Assembly: GCF_034471385.1 (NCBI RefSeq)
Contig: NZ_JARGYU010000001.1
Location: 412,984 to 476,983, forward strand
Source: Lyticum sinuosum
GTDB taxonomy: Bacteria > Pseudomonadota > Alphaproteobacteria > Rickettsiales > Midichloriaceae
Direction: 5' to 3'
Length of the DNA: 64,000 nucleotides
The notes beneath the pieces are model-generated. The model saw only the letters and a list, made by a program, of their open reading frames with translations, did no database searches and had not been told where the DNA came from. The position numbers were made by a program, and so were the translations under genes. Positions 48,726 to 60,280 of the stretch are shown in pieces. The stretch's first letter is position 1. Every line of letters begins with the position of its first letter.

Positions 48726-49100
48726 CTATAATGATATATAAGATGAATTTATTTTTCTTTTATTATAAAATCTTAGCTCGGGAATATAACGCATTTGCCT
48801 CATTTTTTTTCCTATTATATATCTAAATTCGGATGCATGATTATTTATAATTTTAAGTTGTTCTTCATAATCAACATCATCGCCTAAAATTACAAGATAA
48901 ATATTAGCATAGCGTAAATCAGAACTCATTAGCACTTCATATATAGTAATTCTGTTAACATTAATATTAGGTAAATATACTTGATTATTAATAATAATAT
49001 TAGCAATAAGATTATGAATCACACTACTGACTTTTAATGGGCGATTTGATTGCTTTTTACTTTTTATAAAATACTTTAATGATTTATAAGAATTATGCAT
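48726..49100 (-). CDS. rbfA: Ribosome-binding factor A
   Basis: RbfA (124 residues) is a KH-type 30S maturation factor. The family start RPLKVSSVIHNLIANII (about 20-36) and the strand-helix VNRITIYEVLMSSDLRYANIYLV (about 44-66) are clear, ending in IGKKMRQMRYIPELRF. In most bacteria rbfA precedes truB; here it is isolated 35 kb from truB, showing that the infB-rbfA-truB-rpsO-pnp cluster is broken. Confidence 0.9.
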   Translation of the reverse strand: MHNSYKSLKYFIKSKKQSNRPLKVSSVIHNLIANIIINNQVYLPNINVNRITIYEVLMSSDLRYANIYLVILGDDVDYEEQLKIINNHASEFRYIIGKKMRQMRYIPELRFYNKRKINSSYISL

Positions 49101-49282
49101 AATATTTATTACAGTTTTTTTATTGATTTATTTATAAAATAATACTGTGAACATTAATAAAAAAGTATATTTCTTGCTTTTTAAATTAGTTATAGTTAAT
49201 TATAATTTGATTGTCTATTAAAAATTCTTTTTTAGAATATAATAATTTTTTAAACTAAAAAAATTATTTAAATTACTTGTTT

Positions 49283-50032
49283 ATGAATTATAAAAAAAAT
49301 CTCAAATATTTAATATATAAATTTTTAAATAATTTTAAATTTATAACTTTTATGCATATTATACTTGTAATGGTATCTATATTTATAAATATTTTATTAT
49401 TAAATAATAATAGATATTCTATTGCAAATGATTCTGTTAACTTACATGAAATGGAATTAAATTTTAGGAGTAAGGAAGAATTAAATAATGTTCAAATAGA
49501 TGATAAAGTTATAGGTTGTACCAACGCACCTCATACAATCATTAATTACTCATCAATGTCATGTCCACATTGTGCTGAATTTATGACCAAAGATTTTAAT
49601 CTTCTTAAAGAAAAGTTTATTGATACTTGTAAGGTACGTTTTGTATATAGAGAAATACCAAATAATTCAGCTGCTTTAATGACAGCAAGTATTGCTCATT
49701 GTTTTTATATACGTCATAATAATATTAATACATATTTTGATATAATTAAAATATTTTTTAGAACACAAAGATCATGGGCTATGAGGTATGATCCAGAATC
49801 AGTAAAAGAAATTATGTTATTGAATGGTTATAATAAAGAAGATATTGATTACTGCTTAGGTAATAAAACATATATCAATTATATAATTGAGCATGGATAT
49901 GAATATCAAAAGGTTATGGATATTCGTTTTACACCTCTATCAGTTATAGATGGAAATGTAATGTCTCAAAATATTAGTTATGATGATATAAATGCAATAA
50001 TATCTAAAACAGCGGTAAAAGGGGCAAAATAA
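49283..50032 (+). CDS. DsbA-like thiol-disulfide oxidoreductase
   Basis: A thioredoxin-fold protein with active-site CPHC (94-97, in SSMSCPHCAEFM) and the cis-Pro segment RFTPLSVIDG near residue 220. An N-terminal hydrophobic segment (about 20-41) anchors or exports it to the periplasm. It fits the alphaproteobacterial DsbA/thioredoxin_4 group. A TTG two codons upstream is possible but the ATG at 49283 is preferred. It likely introduces disulfides in exported proteins; no DsbB is in the window. Confidence 0.88.
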   Translation: MNYKKNLKYLIYKFLNNFKFITFMHIILVMVSIFINILLLNNNRYSIANDSVNLHEMELNFRSKEELNNVQIDDKVIGCTNAPHTIINYSSMSCPHCAEFMTKDFNLLKEKFIDTCKVRFVYREIPNNSAALMTASIAHCFYIRHNNINTYFDIIKIFFRTQRSWAMRYDPESVKEIMLLNGYNKEDIDYCLGNKTYINYIIEHGYEYQKVMDIRFTPLSVIDGNVMSQNISYDDINAIISKTAVKGAK

Positions 50033-50106
50033 GTCATGTCAAACTATAGTTATTTTTTGTATCAAAAAAAAATTAAAATTTTTTTATTTTTTTTATAAAA
50101 ATACTA

Positions 50107-50135
50107 TTGACATAGATAATATTACTAGTTATATA
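50107..50135 (+). promoter_or_regulatory. Promoter of the 16S rRNA gene
   Basis: TTGACA (50107-50112), a 17-nt spacer and TATATA (50130-50135), about 130 nt before the mature 16S start. The following leader has two hairpins: TGAGAGA/TCTCTCA (50145-50151 / 50158-50164) and ATCGGTA/TACCGAT (50216-50222 / 50231-50237). Confidence 0.65.
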
Positions 50136-50194
50136 TTGTGATTATGAGAGACGCAATTCTCTCAAATTACAGTTTTCTGGTATAAAAACGTATA

Positions 50195-51800
<1,606 letters not shown>

Positions 51801-51809
51801 TTTTTTAAC

Positions 51810-51848
51810 AGAGTTCTCACTTTTTCTGTATAAAAACTCTAAGTTTTT
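51810..51848 (+). terminator. Possible terminator of the 16S transcript
   Basis: AGAGTT (51810-51815) and AACTCT (51835-51840) can pair, followed by AAG and five T (51844-51848). An alternative 9-bp AT stem (51830-51838 / 51842-51850) overlaps. It lies just after the processing stem. Stem strength is low, so this is tentative. Confidence 0.35.
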
Positions 51849-51902
51849 ATTAATAAGGTAAAAAGTCTCCTATAAATATATATTAATATATTAATAATAA
51901 AA

Positions 51903-52532
51903 ATGCGTTTTCAATTGAAAAATTTGCCTTTCTCTATGGATTCTTTAGAACCTTATATATCTTCTAGATCTATGAGTCTCCATTATGGTAAACACCATCA
52001 AGCATATATAGATAATCTAAATGATTTATTGGCTAAATCTTCTATAGATTTAGGTGATACTTTGCCTGAAATTATCAAAAAATCTTTTTTGTCTTCTAAT
52101 AATCTTGTATTTAATAACGCATCACAAGTTTGGAATCACGATTTTTTTTGGGAATCTATATCTCCAACTGGAGGCGGAATACCAAAAATACAATATTTAC
52201 AACAATTGATTGAATTTAGTTTTGGCAGCTATGAATCATTCTACGAAGAATTTCTTAAATTGTGTTTAAGACAGTTTGGAAGTGGATGGGGTTGGTTGTG
52301 TTATTCTCAAAAAACTAATAGTTTAGTTTTATACAAAACGTCAAATGCCGAAAATCCACTTGTTATCAATGAATGTTTAGAAAATTCACTTGTACCTCTC
52401 GCAACATGCGATGTTTGGGAACATGCATATTATACAGATTATCAAAATAGAAGAGGAGAATTTGTTGAAACATTTTTAAAACATTTAATAAATTGGGATT
52501 TTGTCAATAAAAATTTAATGAATTTATCATAA
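51903..52532 (+). CDS. sodB: Superoxide dismutase (Fe type)
   Basis: A 209-residue Fe/Mn SOD. Metal ligands are His27 (LHYGKHH), His79 (VWNHDFFW), Asp170 and His174 (CDVWEHAYY). Gln75 just before the NHxFxW motif and the GSGWGWL segment point to the Fe form. It converts superoxide to peroxide and oxygen, useful inside host cells. It follows 16S rRNA by about 145 nt and is followed by a repeat-rich spacer. Confidence 0.96.
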   Translation: MRFQLKNLPFSMDSLEPYISSRSMSLHYGKHHQAYIDNLNDLLAKSSIDLGDTLPEIIKKSFLSSNNLVFNNASQVWNHDFFWESISPTGGGIPKIQYLQQLIEFSFGSYESFYEEFLKLCLRQFGSGWGWLCYSQKTNSLVLYKTSNAENPLVINECLENSLVPLATCDVWEHAYYTDYQNRRGEFVETFLKHLINWDFVNKNLMNLS

Positions 52533-53080
52533 TCAAATAAAAAGTTTTTCTTAACAAAAAAATAAAAGTTTTATTAATTTTATTAAGATAATAAAGATTT
52601 TTTATTGAGATTTAAAGATAAAATAATACTACTAAGTAATATATTTAAATGATTTTTTAGATAAAAAGTCAGAGGTTTTATTTTTTTTAAAAAAATATAA
52701 GTAAAAATTTGTTATATTTTCAATTATATACTTAATATACCCTAAATATTTGTATATTTTACTTTAGTGCGTGAAAAACAGATTAAATAAAATAATACTA
52801 CTAAGTAATATTATCTGTAGTTGAGAGAATTTATTTATTTTTGAATATTTAAATATTTAAATGATTTTTAGATAAAAAGTCAGAGATTTTATTTTTTTTA
52901 AAAAATATAAGTAAAAATTTGTTATATTTTCAATTATATACTTAATATACCCTAAATATTTGTATATTTTACTTTGATGCATAAAAAACAGGTTAAATAA
53001 AATAATACTATAAATATTTGTATATTTTACTTTGATGCATAAAAAACAGATTAAATAATTTTAATTTCAATTATATATTT
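52533..53080. other. 548-nt repeat-filled spacer between sodB and ispE
   Basis: The spacer between these convergent genes is almost entirely built of the repeats listed at 52641-53057, preceded by T/A-rich sequence. No coding frame, tRNA or terminator is recognisable. Confidence 0.7.
52641..53057. repeat. Two 160-bp repeats plus a nested 47-bp third copy
   Basis: Copy 1 (52641-52800) and copy 2 (52853-53010) share the sequence from ATATTTAAATGAT through AAAAAGTCAGAG and AATATACCCTAAATATTTG to AATAATACTA, with only a few substitutions and one-base indels. Between them lies a 52-nt unique stretch containing a further CTAAGTAATATT motif that also precedes copy 1. The last ~47 bases of the unit (TAAATATTTGTATATTTTAC onward) are repeated once more at 53011-53057. 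No protein-coding potential. The structure suggests repeated slippage or unequal recombination. Confidence 0.93.
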
Positions 53081-54043
53081 CTATATAATTAATTCTTCCA
53101 TATGAATCCAATATAGTGGAAATTGTATAAATATTTTCTCTGCTGCAGTTTTCATTTCCTCATATGTATTAAATAAACCAAAACAAGTAGAACCACTACC
53201 ACTCATTTTTGATGTTATTATTCCATTCATAGTGTAAAAGAAATCTATTAATTCATTGATTTTAGGGCATATCTTAATTGCCACTTTTTGCAAGTCATTT
53301 GTTGCTTTTAATGATACTTTTATAGATTTGCTAGTAAGAAGATATTTTTGATAAATTTTTTTTATACTTTTAAATGATCTAATATCTTTTACAAGAATCA
53401 TACGATCATATGTATCATACACAATATTAGTATTTAATTTTATTCTGGGATTTACTAAAACAATAAATATTTTAGTTCCAAAATGTTTAGAGGAAATTAT
53501 ATTACCTAAACCAGTTATAACCATTGTTTTTTCGTTCCTTATAAATAAAGGAACATCATATCCTAAATTACATCCAATTCTACATAATGTATTACTATCA
53601 AGGCGTAAATCCCACATTTTATTAAGTGCTAATAGTACAGAAGCAGCATTGCTTGAACCACCACCAAGACCAGCAGCAATCGGTATTTTTTTTTCTATAT
53701 TAATTTTTGCACCTAATTTTTTTTTCTCTAAAAAATTACCAATTTTATGATATATCACATAATTTTTTAGCATTACAGCAGCTTTATAAGCTATATTATC
53801 TTTTTCTAGTATTTCTGTTAAATCATTATTATTTGATTCTATTGAATTAGTGAAACAACATGATATTTCATCACTTGCTCTTGGTATCTCTATGTATACT
53901 GTATCATACAATTGATTCGTTTTAAAAACAAAACTATTGATCATATGATAATATGCTACAGGAGAGAACTCTTTTTTATGCCTAACAATATTATTAATTT
54001 TTAAATATAAATTAATTTTTGCAGGAGATATCATCATTATCAT
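53081..54043 (-). CDS. ispE: 4-diphosphocytidyl-2-C-methyl-D-erythritol kinase
   Basis: A GHMP kinase of the MEP isoprenoid pathway. The family start ISPAKINLYLKI (after a run of possible ATGs at the 5' end), the ATP-binding PIAAGLGGGSSNAASVL (about 129-145) and the C-terminal SKMSGSGSTCFGLF motif are present. Length 320 is slightly above the usual ~290 because of polar inserts. The start could be any of three near ATGs; the most upstream is given. Confidence 0.96.
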   Translation of the reverse strand: MIMMISPAKINLYLKINNIVRHKKEFSPVAYYHMINSFVFKTNQLYDTVYIEIPRASDEISCCFTNSIESNNNDLTEILEKDNIAYKAAVMLKNYVIYHKIGNFLEKKKLGAKINIEKKIPIAAGLGGGSSNAASVLLALNKMWDLRLDSNTLCRIGCNLGYDVPLFIRNEKTMVITGLGNIISSKHFGTKIFIVLVNPRIKLNTNIVYDTYDRMILVKDIRSFKSIKKIYQKYLLTSKSIKVSLKATNDLQKVAIKICPKINELIDFFYTMNGIITSKMSGSGSTCFGLFNTYEEMKTAAEKIFIQFPLYWIHMEELII

Positions 54044-54114
54044 TTATAATAACTAAATACATTTAATTTTTAAAAAAATTAAATATAAAATTAAATATAA
54101 AAATTATTTACTTA

Positions 54115-55800
54115 TTATGTGATTTTTATTTTTTTTTCTATAAGATTTAGAAATTTATCAATGCCATAAATATCAATAAAAGATCCAAGACGAGGTCCTG
54201 TACTTTGTCCTAATAAAATTTCATATAATATTTTAAACCATTCTTTAACTTCTATATTACACTCAATAGCAACATTATATAATATATTTTGTAAAATTTG
54301 TTTTTTATCTTCTTTTTTAATTATTGTTAAATCTTTATTAATATTATTTAAAGAATTATATAATTTATTTATTGCGATTATTTCAGTATCTGATGGATCA
54401 CGGAAGTTCTGTTTATTTCTAATATATTTCTTACTATAATTTATAGCTCCAATTATTATCTCATTTATAATTTTGTCAACTTGATCTAATTTTTTATTAA
54501 TATCTTTTTTTATATAACTCCAAACTATTTCTGACTCATTTGTTTGACAAACTGTTGCTAAGTTTACTAAAAGGTCATAATTAATGTTTTCTAATTCTTT
54601 AGGAAATACTGGACTAATTTCTTTAACAATATAATGTATTGGATTGCTAATCTGATCAATTTGATTTTTAGTTTTATTGGCAACATTATTATTTGAATAA
54701 TCATCATTGAATTTGAATTCACAATAATTTTTTAAATAAACCAAGTACTCATCAACATATTTACTTATTATTTCTGGGTAAAGCTTTTTAGCACGTTGAG
54801 GGGACCCATACATAAAAAATGATAATGTTTCTTGCGGTGCACATTCTAACCATTCATCAATTGTTAAACCATTTCCTTTAGATTTAGAAATTTTTTGCCC
54901 ATCTTTATCAAGAAATAATTCATAAAACATCTGATGTGGTGGTATCTTACCTAAAGCACTACAAATTTCGCTATAAATTTTACCATTAACAAGATGATCT
55001 TTTCCATACATTTCAAAATCTACATCTAGTAGTGACCATCTCATACCAAAATCAACTTTCCATTGTAATTTACATCCACCATTTAAAGCTGATACTGTAA
55101 CACATTCATTATTATCAGGGTCATTATATGTAATAGTACCATTATCAAGATCAAACTTTATAATTGGTACTTGAAGAACTCTACCAGTTCTTGGACAAAT
55201 AGGCATAAAGGGGCTATAATTAGATCTTCTTTCACTTCTTAATGTAGGTAGCATTATATTCATAATCTTATCATGATTACGCATTACAGATAAGATTCCA
55301 TCATTAAACAAACCATTTTGATAGCTTTCACTAGAGCTTATAAAATCATAAGAAAAATTAAATCTATCTAAAAACTTACATAGACGATTATTCATATTAT
55401 GAGCAAAACTTTTTGTTGTTCCAAATGGATCCGGAATTGATGTTAGTGGAAGTCCCATATATTTCACATAATACTCGGGATTTGGAATATTATCGGGAAT
55501 TTTCCGCATACCATCCATATCATCAGATATACACATTAGTTTTGTTGGAAAATTACTAATTTCTTCTAATGCTTTCATAACCATTGTCGTTCTTACGACT
55601 TCACCAAAAGTACCTATATGAGGAAGACCAGATGGACCATAACCAGTAGCAAATAAAACATACCCTTTTTCAGGTAATTTGTTATTAAGCTTTTTTAATA
55701 TTTTTTTTGCTTCAATAACAGGCCAGACTGTATTTGGTACTTTATTATAGATATCTGAAATTATAATTCTTTCTTTTAATTGATTTTTTATAACATTCAT
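54115..55800 (-). CDS. lysS: Lysyl-tRNA synthetase, class I
   Basis: Charges tRNA-Lys. This is the class I (archaeal-type) enzyme found in many alphaproteobacteria, not the class II LysS. The HIGH-type motif is PSGLPHIGTF (56-65), and the KMSKS-type motif is KISKSKGNG (about 301-309). The C-terminal anticodon domain is helical and Asn/Lys-rich. 561 residues is normal. The gene precedes ispE by 71 nt on the same strand. Confidence 0.95.
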   Translation of the reverse strand: MNVIKNQLKERIIISDIYNKVPNTVWPVIEAKKILKKLNNKLPEKGYVLFATGYGPSGLPHIGTFGEVVRTTMVMKALEEISNFPTKLMCISDDMDGMRKIPDNIPNPEYYVKYMGLPLTSIPDPFGTTKSFAHNMNNRLCKFLDRFNFSYDFISSSESYQNGLFNDGILSVMRNHDKIMNIMLPTLRSERRSNYSPFMPICPRTGRVLQVPIIKFDLDNGTITYNDPDNNECVTVSALNGGCKLQWKVDFGMRWSLLDVDFEMYGKDHLVNGKIYSEICSALGKIPPHQMFYELFLDKDGQKISKSKGNGLTIDEWLECAPQETLSFFMYGSPQRAKKLYPEIISKYVDEYLVYLKNYCEFKFNDDYSNNNVANKTKNQIDQISNPIHYIVKEISPVFPKELENINYDLLVNLATVCQTNESEIVWSYIKKDINKKLDQVDKIINEIIIGAINYSKKYIRNKQNFRDPSDTEIIAINKLYNSLNNINKDLTIIKKEDKKQILQNILYNVAIECNIEVKEWFKILYEILLGQSTGPRLGSFIDIYGIDKFLNLIEKKIKIT

Positions 55801-55906
55801 ATAAATTATAATTTTATTTTGAATCTGATTTGCAAAATATATTTTATACGATTATTATATAATTAAATAAACATAAAAACATATGATATAAATATATTAT
55901 TAAATA

Positions 55907-57445
55907 ATGACAAAAATTAATTTGAATAACAAGAAAAATCCGCAAAAAAATCATAATGATTTATCAGATCATATAATAGAAGATAAAATTTTAAACTCAG
56001 ATATAAAATCTAATAGTAATATTCTCACTATTAACAAAACAAAACAAAATACCAAAACAAAAAAAAATATAAAAAAAAGTAATAAAAAAAATATATTGAA
56101 TAATACTAATAACGCTAATAATACTACTAATAATAGTGATGAAATTTCTGATGCTGGAAAAAGAAAAATAATTAGTACTACTATTATTGGAAATATAGTA
56201 GAATATTATGATTTTGGTATGTATGCAGTATTTGCTGCAAAAATAGGGAATATATTTTTTCCTGGAGATGATGAAAATTTTAGTCTTTTATTAAGTTTTA
56301 TTGTTTTTGCTATAGGATTTATCATGAGACCACTAGGAGCAGTAGTCTTTGGTTATGTTGGAGATAAGTTTGGACGTAAAGTTGCTTTGAGAATGTCAAT
56401 AAGTGGTATGGCAATTTCAACTATAGGAATGGCTTTATTACCTAGTTATAACTCTATAGGAATAATAGCACCTATCTTGCTAGTAATTATAAGATTAATA
56501 CAAGGATTATGTATTGGAGGTGAAGGAACTGGATCAGCAATATATATCATTGAGCATATGAATGAAAAAAAATCAAGTTTAGTTGGGAGTCTTGTAATGT
56601 CTTCTAACTATTTGGGTACTTTAATAGCATATGGAGTTGGTATTATGATTGAAAAGTTTTTTGGTATTGATGATATCACTTGGAGGTATGGCTTTGGTTT
56701 AGGTGCATTAGCAGGATTAATTGGTACATATTTTAGAAGTAAAAATGGTGAAAGCCCTGTTTTTCATAAATTAAAAGAAACAAAAGCTTTAATAAAAAAA
56801 CCTTTTTCAGAAATCTTTAAGAAGAAAAAATTAGTTTCATTTTCAATTATTACATCAACAGGAGCAGCTGTATCTTTGTCTTATTTAATAAGAGGATACA
56901 TGAATAGTTTTTATACAGAAATTTTACATTATTCTCCAATTGAAGCAATGTATTTTACTTGTTTTGCTCTGTTATTAATAGTAATTTTATTACCTATTTT
57001 TGGTATTATATCTGATATAATAGGATGTAAAAATATGTTAATGGTTGCCGCATTTTCTATAGCAATGTGGTCTTTACAACAATTTTTATTAATAATTGAT
57101 GATTCTAACTATAATAAATTTATGGGAATTACTTTGTTATCTGTACTTTGTGCTGCAATGTCTGCACCATTATACCCATATGCAATTATGTCTTTTCCAC
57201 CAGAATTACGTTATTCAGGTGTTTCATTAAGTTATAATTTAGGAAATGCTTTATTTGGAGGAACAACTCCATTAATATGTGCTATTCTAGTAGAAAAATT
57301 TGGAATTCTTGGCCCGGCATATTATATAACAGGAACTTCTGCTATATTCATTATCACTAATCTATCAATTATAATATTTTTGCATAGAATTCGTCAAAGA
57401 AAATCATTTTTTTTATTAAAAAAATCAAGTAAAAAAAATTATTAA
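55907..57445 (+). CDS. MFS transporter, metabolite:H+ symporter (ProP-like) with polar N-terminal extension
   Basis: Twelve-helix major facilitator. The MHS family start GNIVEYYDFGMYAVFA (about 98-113), the A-motif GYVGDKFGRKVALRMS, and the second-half segment FPPELRYSGVSLSYNLGNALFGG are characteristic of ProP-type carriers of Rickettsiales, which move osmolytes or dicarboxylates with protons. The first ~85 residues are Asn/Lys/Thr-rich and cytoplasmic-looking, absent from relatives. Substrate cannot be deduced. Confidence 0.9.
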   Translation: MTKINLNNKKNPQKNHNDLSDHIIEDKILNSDIKSNSNILTINKTKQNTKTKKNIKKSNKKNILNNTNNANNTTNNSDEISDAGKRKIISTTIIGNIVEYYDFGMYAVFAAKIGNIFFPGDDENFSLLLSFIVFAIGFIMRPLGAVVFGYVGDKFGRKVALRMSISGMAISTIGMALLPSYNSIGIIAPILLVIIRLIQGLCIGGEGTGSAIYIIEHMNEKKSSLVGSLVMSSNYLGTLIAYGVGIMIEKFFGIDDITWRYGFGLGALAGLIGTYFRSKNGESPVFHKLKETKALIKKPFSEIFKKKKLVSFSIITSTGAAVSLSYLIRGYMNSFYTEILHYSPIEAMYFTCFALLLIVILLPIFGIISDIIGCKNMLMVAAFSIAMWSLQQFLLIIDDSNYNKFMGITLLSVLCAAMSAPLYPYAIMSFPPELRYSGVSLSYNLGNALFGGTTPLICAILVEKFGILGPAYYITGTSAIFIITNLSIIIFLHRIRQRKSFFLLKKSSKKNY

Positions 57446-57503
57446 TGATTTTATTATTTTTTATAATTATTTTAATAATTAGAAAGTTCAAATATATAAA
57501 TAT

Positions 57504-58298
57504 ATGATAAATAAATCTTTTTTAGGAATTATTACATTTGTTGGATTTATAGGAAAAACAATATTAGATTTTCTTGCTTCTATTGGCACGATTTTTATTT
57601 TTTTTTTTGAAGTCTTAAAAACAGTATTTTTAAGTACATTTTACTGGAAAGAAACACTAAAGTATTTGATTAATATTGGTTATTTTTCTATAGCAGTTGT
57701 AAGTTTTACAGCATTTTTTACAGGAGCAGCTTTAGCATTACAAAGCTATAATGGGTTCTCACGAATGCATGCAGAAAGTGCAGTTGCCGCAGTTGTAGCG
57801 TTATCTCTAACTAGAGAACTTGCTCCAGTATTAACTGGAATTATGCTTGCAGGAAGAGTAAGTGGTGCTATAGCTGCAGAAATGGCTACAATGAAAGTAA
57901 GTGAACAGATAGATGCATTATATACAATGAGAATTAATCCAATTTCTTATATGATTATTCCAAGAATTATAGCTGGAATTATAACAAGTCCTATATTACT
58001 TATTATAGCTGATGTTATAGGAGTTTTCGGAAGTTATTTAGTTGCAGTATATAAACTTGGATTCAATGCAGAAACTTATATGATAAAAACATTAAATTCT
58101 GTTGAATTGAATGATATTATGACAGGAGTTTATAAATCTATTATATTTGGTTTGATAGTTTGCTTTATAGGATCCTTTTATGGCTATAGAACAAAAGATG
58201 GAGCATTAGGAGTTGGGAGAGCAACAAATAGTGCTGTTGTTACAGCATCTATTATTATTTTATTAGCAAATTACATTGTAACTAGTATTATTACATGA
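57504..58298 (+). CDS. mlaE: MlaE-type ABC permease (phospholipid transport)
   Basis: A 264-residue membrane protein of the MlaE/YrbE family: GAALALQSYNGFSR, LTRELAPVLTGIMLAGRVSGA and AAEMATMKVSEQIDAL are the diagnostic motifs. It is the permease for moving phospholipids between inner and outer membrane. mlaF follows after 104 nt. The substrate-binding mlaD, usually next, is not in the window. The stop is TGA. Confidence 0.96.
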   Translation: MINKSFLGIITFVGFIGKTILDFLASIGTIFIFFFEVLKTVFLSTFYWKETLKYLINIGYFSIAVVSFTAFFTGAALALQSYNGFSRMHAESAVAAVVALSLTRELAPVLTGIMLAGRVSGAIAAEMATMKVSEQIDALYTMRINPISYMIIPRIIAGIITSPILLIIADVIGVFGSYLVAVYKLGFNAETYMIKTLNSVELNDIMTGVYKSIIFGLIVCFIGSFYGYRTKDGALGVGRATNSAVVTASIIILLANYIVTSIIT

Positions 58299-58310
58299 TT
58301 GTATACTCAT

Positions 58311-58344
58311 AATAGGTAATATACTAATAATAAGTAATATACTA
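58311..58344. repeat. 18-bp-period tandem duplication between mlaE and mlaF
   Basis: AATAGGTAATATACTA (58311-58326) and AATAAGTAATATACTA (58329-58344) differ at one base. No function is apparent. Confidence 0.8.
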
Positions 58345-58402
58345 AAAATATAATAAATAATTATAATTATGTCATATAAAATCATTAGAATTACTTAATA
58401 TA

Positions 58403-59152
58403 ATGGAAAATATAATAATTGTTAATAATTTATCTAAGACTTTTGGAGAAAAAAAAATATTAGAAAATTTAAATTTAATTATTAAAGAAAATGAATCTAT
58501 AGTAATTATTGGACCGTCTGGATGTGGAAAATCTGTTTTCATAAAATGTGTATGCGGACTAATACTACCAGACTATGGAAGCTCTATTATAATAAACAAT
58601 AAAGAAGTTAGTAATAAGTATATTTCAGAAAGAAAAGATGATGGAATTGCATTCATATTTCAAAATAATGCATTATTTGATAGTATGACAGTAAAAGATA
58701 ATATAATATTTTCTCTTAAAAATAGTGCAAAATATATCCTTTCAAAAGAAAGGCAATATCATTATCAAACAGAATCTGCAATTAATGATTTTATTAAAAA
58801 TAAATTATTAGATGTTGATCTTGATCCTAATATCGCTGATTTATATCCACAAGAGTTATCTGGTGGTATGCAAAAAAGAGTTGCTTTAGCAAGAGCTTTA
58901 GCTTTATCACCGAAAATTATTTTTTGCGATGAACCCACATCAGGATTAGATCCACTTACTTCATATAAAATAGCAGAATTAATGAAAAATGTTCATTCAA
59001 AAGGAAAAACTATAGTGTCAATTAGTCATGATCCAATTTATACAAAAATAGTATCAGATAAAGTTTTTTATATTAATAAAAAAACAATAAATTATTGTGA
59101 TTTAAATCAAATTGACAAAATTAATGAAGATTTTATTTCTTATTTTATATAG
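58403..59152 (+). CDS. mlaF: MlaF-type ABC ATPase (phospholipid transport)
   Basis: The 249-residue ATPase partner of MlaE. Walker A GPSGCGKS (37-44), Q-loop FIFQNNALFDSMTV (typical of MlaF), signature LSGGMQKRVALARALA, Walker B IIFCDEPTSGLDP and switch ISHD are all intact. Together with MlaE it would power lipid transport that keeps outer-membrane asymmetry. Confidence 0.96.
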   Translation: MENIIIVNNLSKTFGEKKILENLNLIIKENESIVIIGPSGCGKSVFIKCVCGLILPDYGSSIIINNKEVSNKYISERKDDGIAFIFQNNALFDSMTVKDNIIFSLKNSAKYILSKERQYHYQTESAINDFIKNKLLDVDLDPNIADLYPQELSGGMQKRVALARALALSPKIIFCDEPTSGLDPLTSYKIAELMKNVHSKGKTIVSISHDPIYTKIVSDKVFYINKKTINYCDLNQIDKINEDFISYFI

Positions 59153-59328
59153 GACACTAATAAAATTAATAATATAAATATATATTATTTATATGTATAA
59201 ACAAATATAACCAATATATAATAACAATATATAATATTTAATTTATTTAATAATACTGAATAATAGATTTTTCAAAAATATATTTTATCAAATTTATTCA
59301 AATATTATAATGATTTTTACTTTTTATT

Positions 59329-60162
59329 ATGACAATTCAATTATATCATTGTAATATATGTCCATTATCTAGGTTTATAGTTCTTTTATTTAAAGAACTA
59401 AAAATTGAATTTACATCTCATAGTCAATTTTTTTGGAGAGCTGATATTTCCTTGATAAAAATTAATGCATTAGGTACAAGACCCACTGCAGTTATAGGAA
59501 AAGATAATGATATTTTTATAGGAGTAGCTTCTATTTTATCATGCATAGAAGATAACTTTACATCTGATGAAGATGTAATGGTTAGGCTTTTCGGAAAATA
59601 TTGTGATGGGAAAAAAAATATAGATAGACATAATTCTAATAAACATCATATAGATCAAAATCAAGATCATAATTCAAAAAATATTATAAAAAATAATATA
59701 AAAGATTTAAAAATTACTATTAATAGCAAAATCAAACAAAAATCTCAAATAAAACAATTTTTTGAATGGTTTTGTTACAGATTGTATCAAGATGGTGTTC
59801 GTCCATTAATACATGAAAAAATAACTAAAGTAATAGAAAATAGTAAAGAACAACCAAATTCCTCAACAATTCGTCAAGCAAGAAAAAAAATTAAACGCCA
59901 TTTAATATATATTGAATATTTATTAACAAATAAAGATCAATTATATATTTCAGGTGATGAAGTAACAATTGCAGATTACGCAGCTACAGCACAGATATCT
60001 GTCCTTGATATGATTAATGAAATTGATTGGTCTGAATATAGAAATTTACGTAATTGGTATGCTTTAATGAAATCAAGACCTAGTACACAATGGATGCTTT
60101 CATGTCCAGTTCCTACAATTTTAAGATGTCCAAATTGGTATACTGATCCAGATAATTTTTAA
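59329..60162 (+). CDS. Glutathione S-transferase family protein
   Basis: The N-terminal thioredoxin-like domain begins IQLYHCNICPLSRFI with CPLS (11-14) at the catalytic turn, then the cis-Pro loop at LGTRPTAV. The C-terminal helical domain has the N-capping EVTIADYAATAQIS motif. Between them (about 90-150) is a His/Asn/Lys-rich insert not in typical GSTs. The ending, with STQWMLSCPVPTILRCPNWY, matches Rickettsiales relatives as far as I can judge. Substrate unknown. Confidence 0.8.
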   Translation: MTIQLYHCNICPLSRFIVLLFKELKIEFTSHSQFFWRADISLIKINALGTRPTAVIGKDNDIFIGVASILSCIEDNFTSDEDVMVRLFGKYCDGKKNIDRHNSNKHHIDQNQDHNSKNIIKNNIKDLKITINSKIKQKSQIKQFFEWFCYRLYQDGVRPLIHEKITKVIENSKEQPNSSTIRQARKKIKRHLIYIEYLLTNKDQLYISGDEVTIADYAATAQISVLDMINEIDWSEYRNLRNWYALMKSRPSTQWMLSCPVPTILRCPNWYTDPDNF

Positions 60163-60215
60163 ATAATTCTAAAATACTTTATTCAAAAAATTAAAAACAC
60201 TTTTTATTAAGGTTA

Positions 60216-60244
60216 TTGACTAGATAAAATGATAATACTATAAT
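60216..60244 (+). promoter_or_regulatory. Promoter of rplU
   Basis: TTGACT (60216-60221), 17-nt spacer, TATAAT (60239-60244), 36 nt before the rplU start codon. This is one of the clearest sigma-70-type promoters in the window. Confidence 0.75.
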
Positions 60245-60280
60245 AGTTCTTTTTAGGAAGTTAATTTTATAATTAAAATT

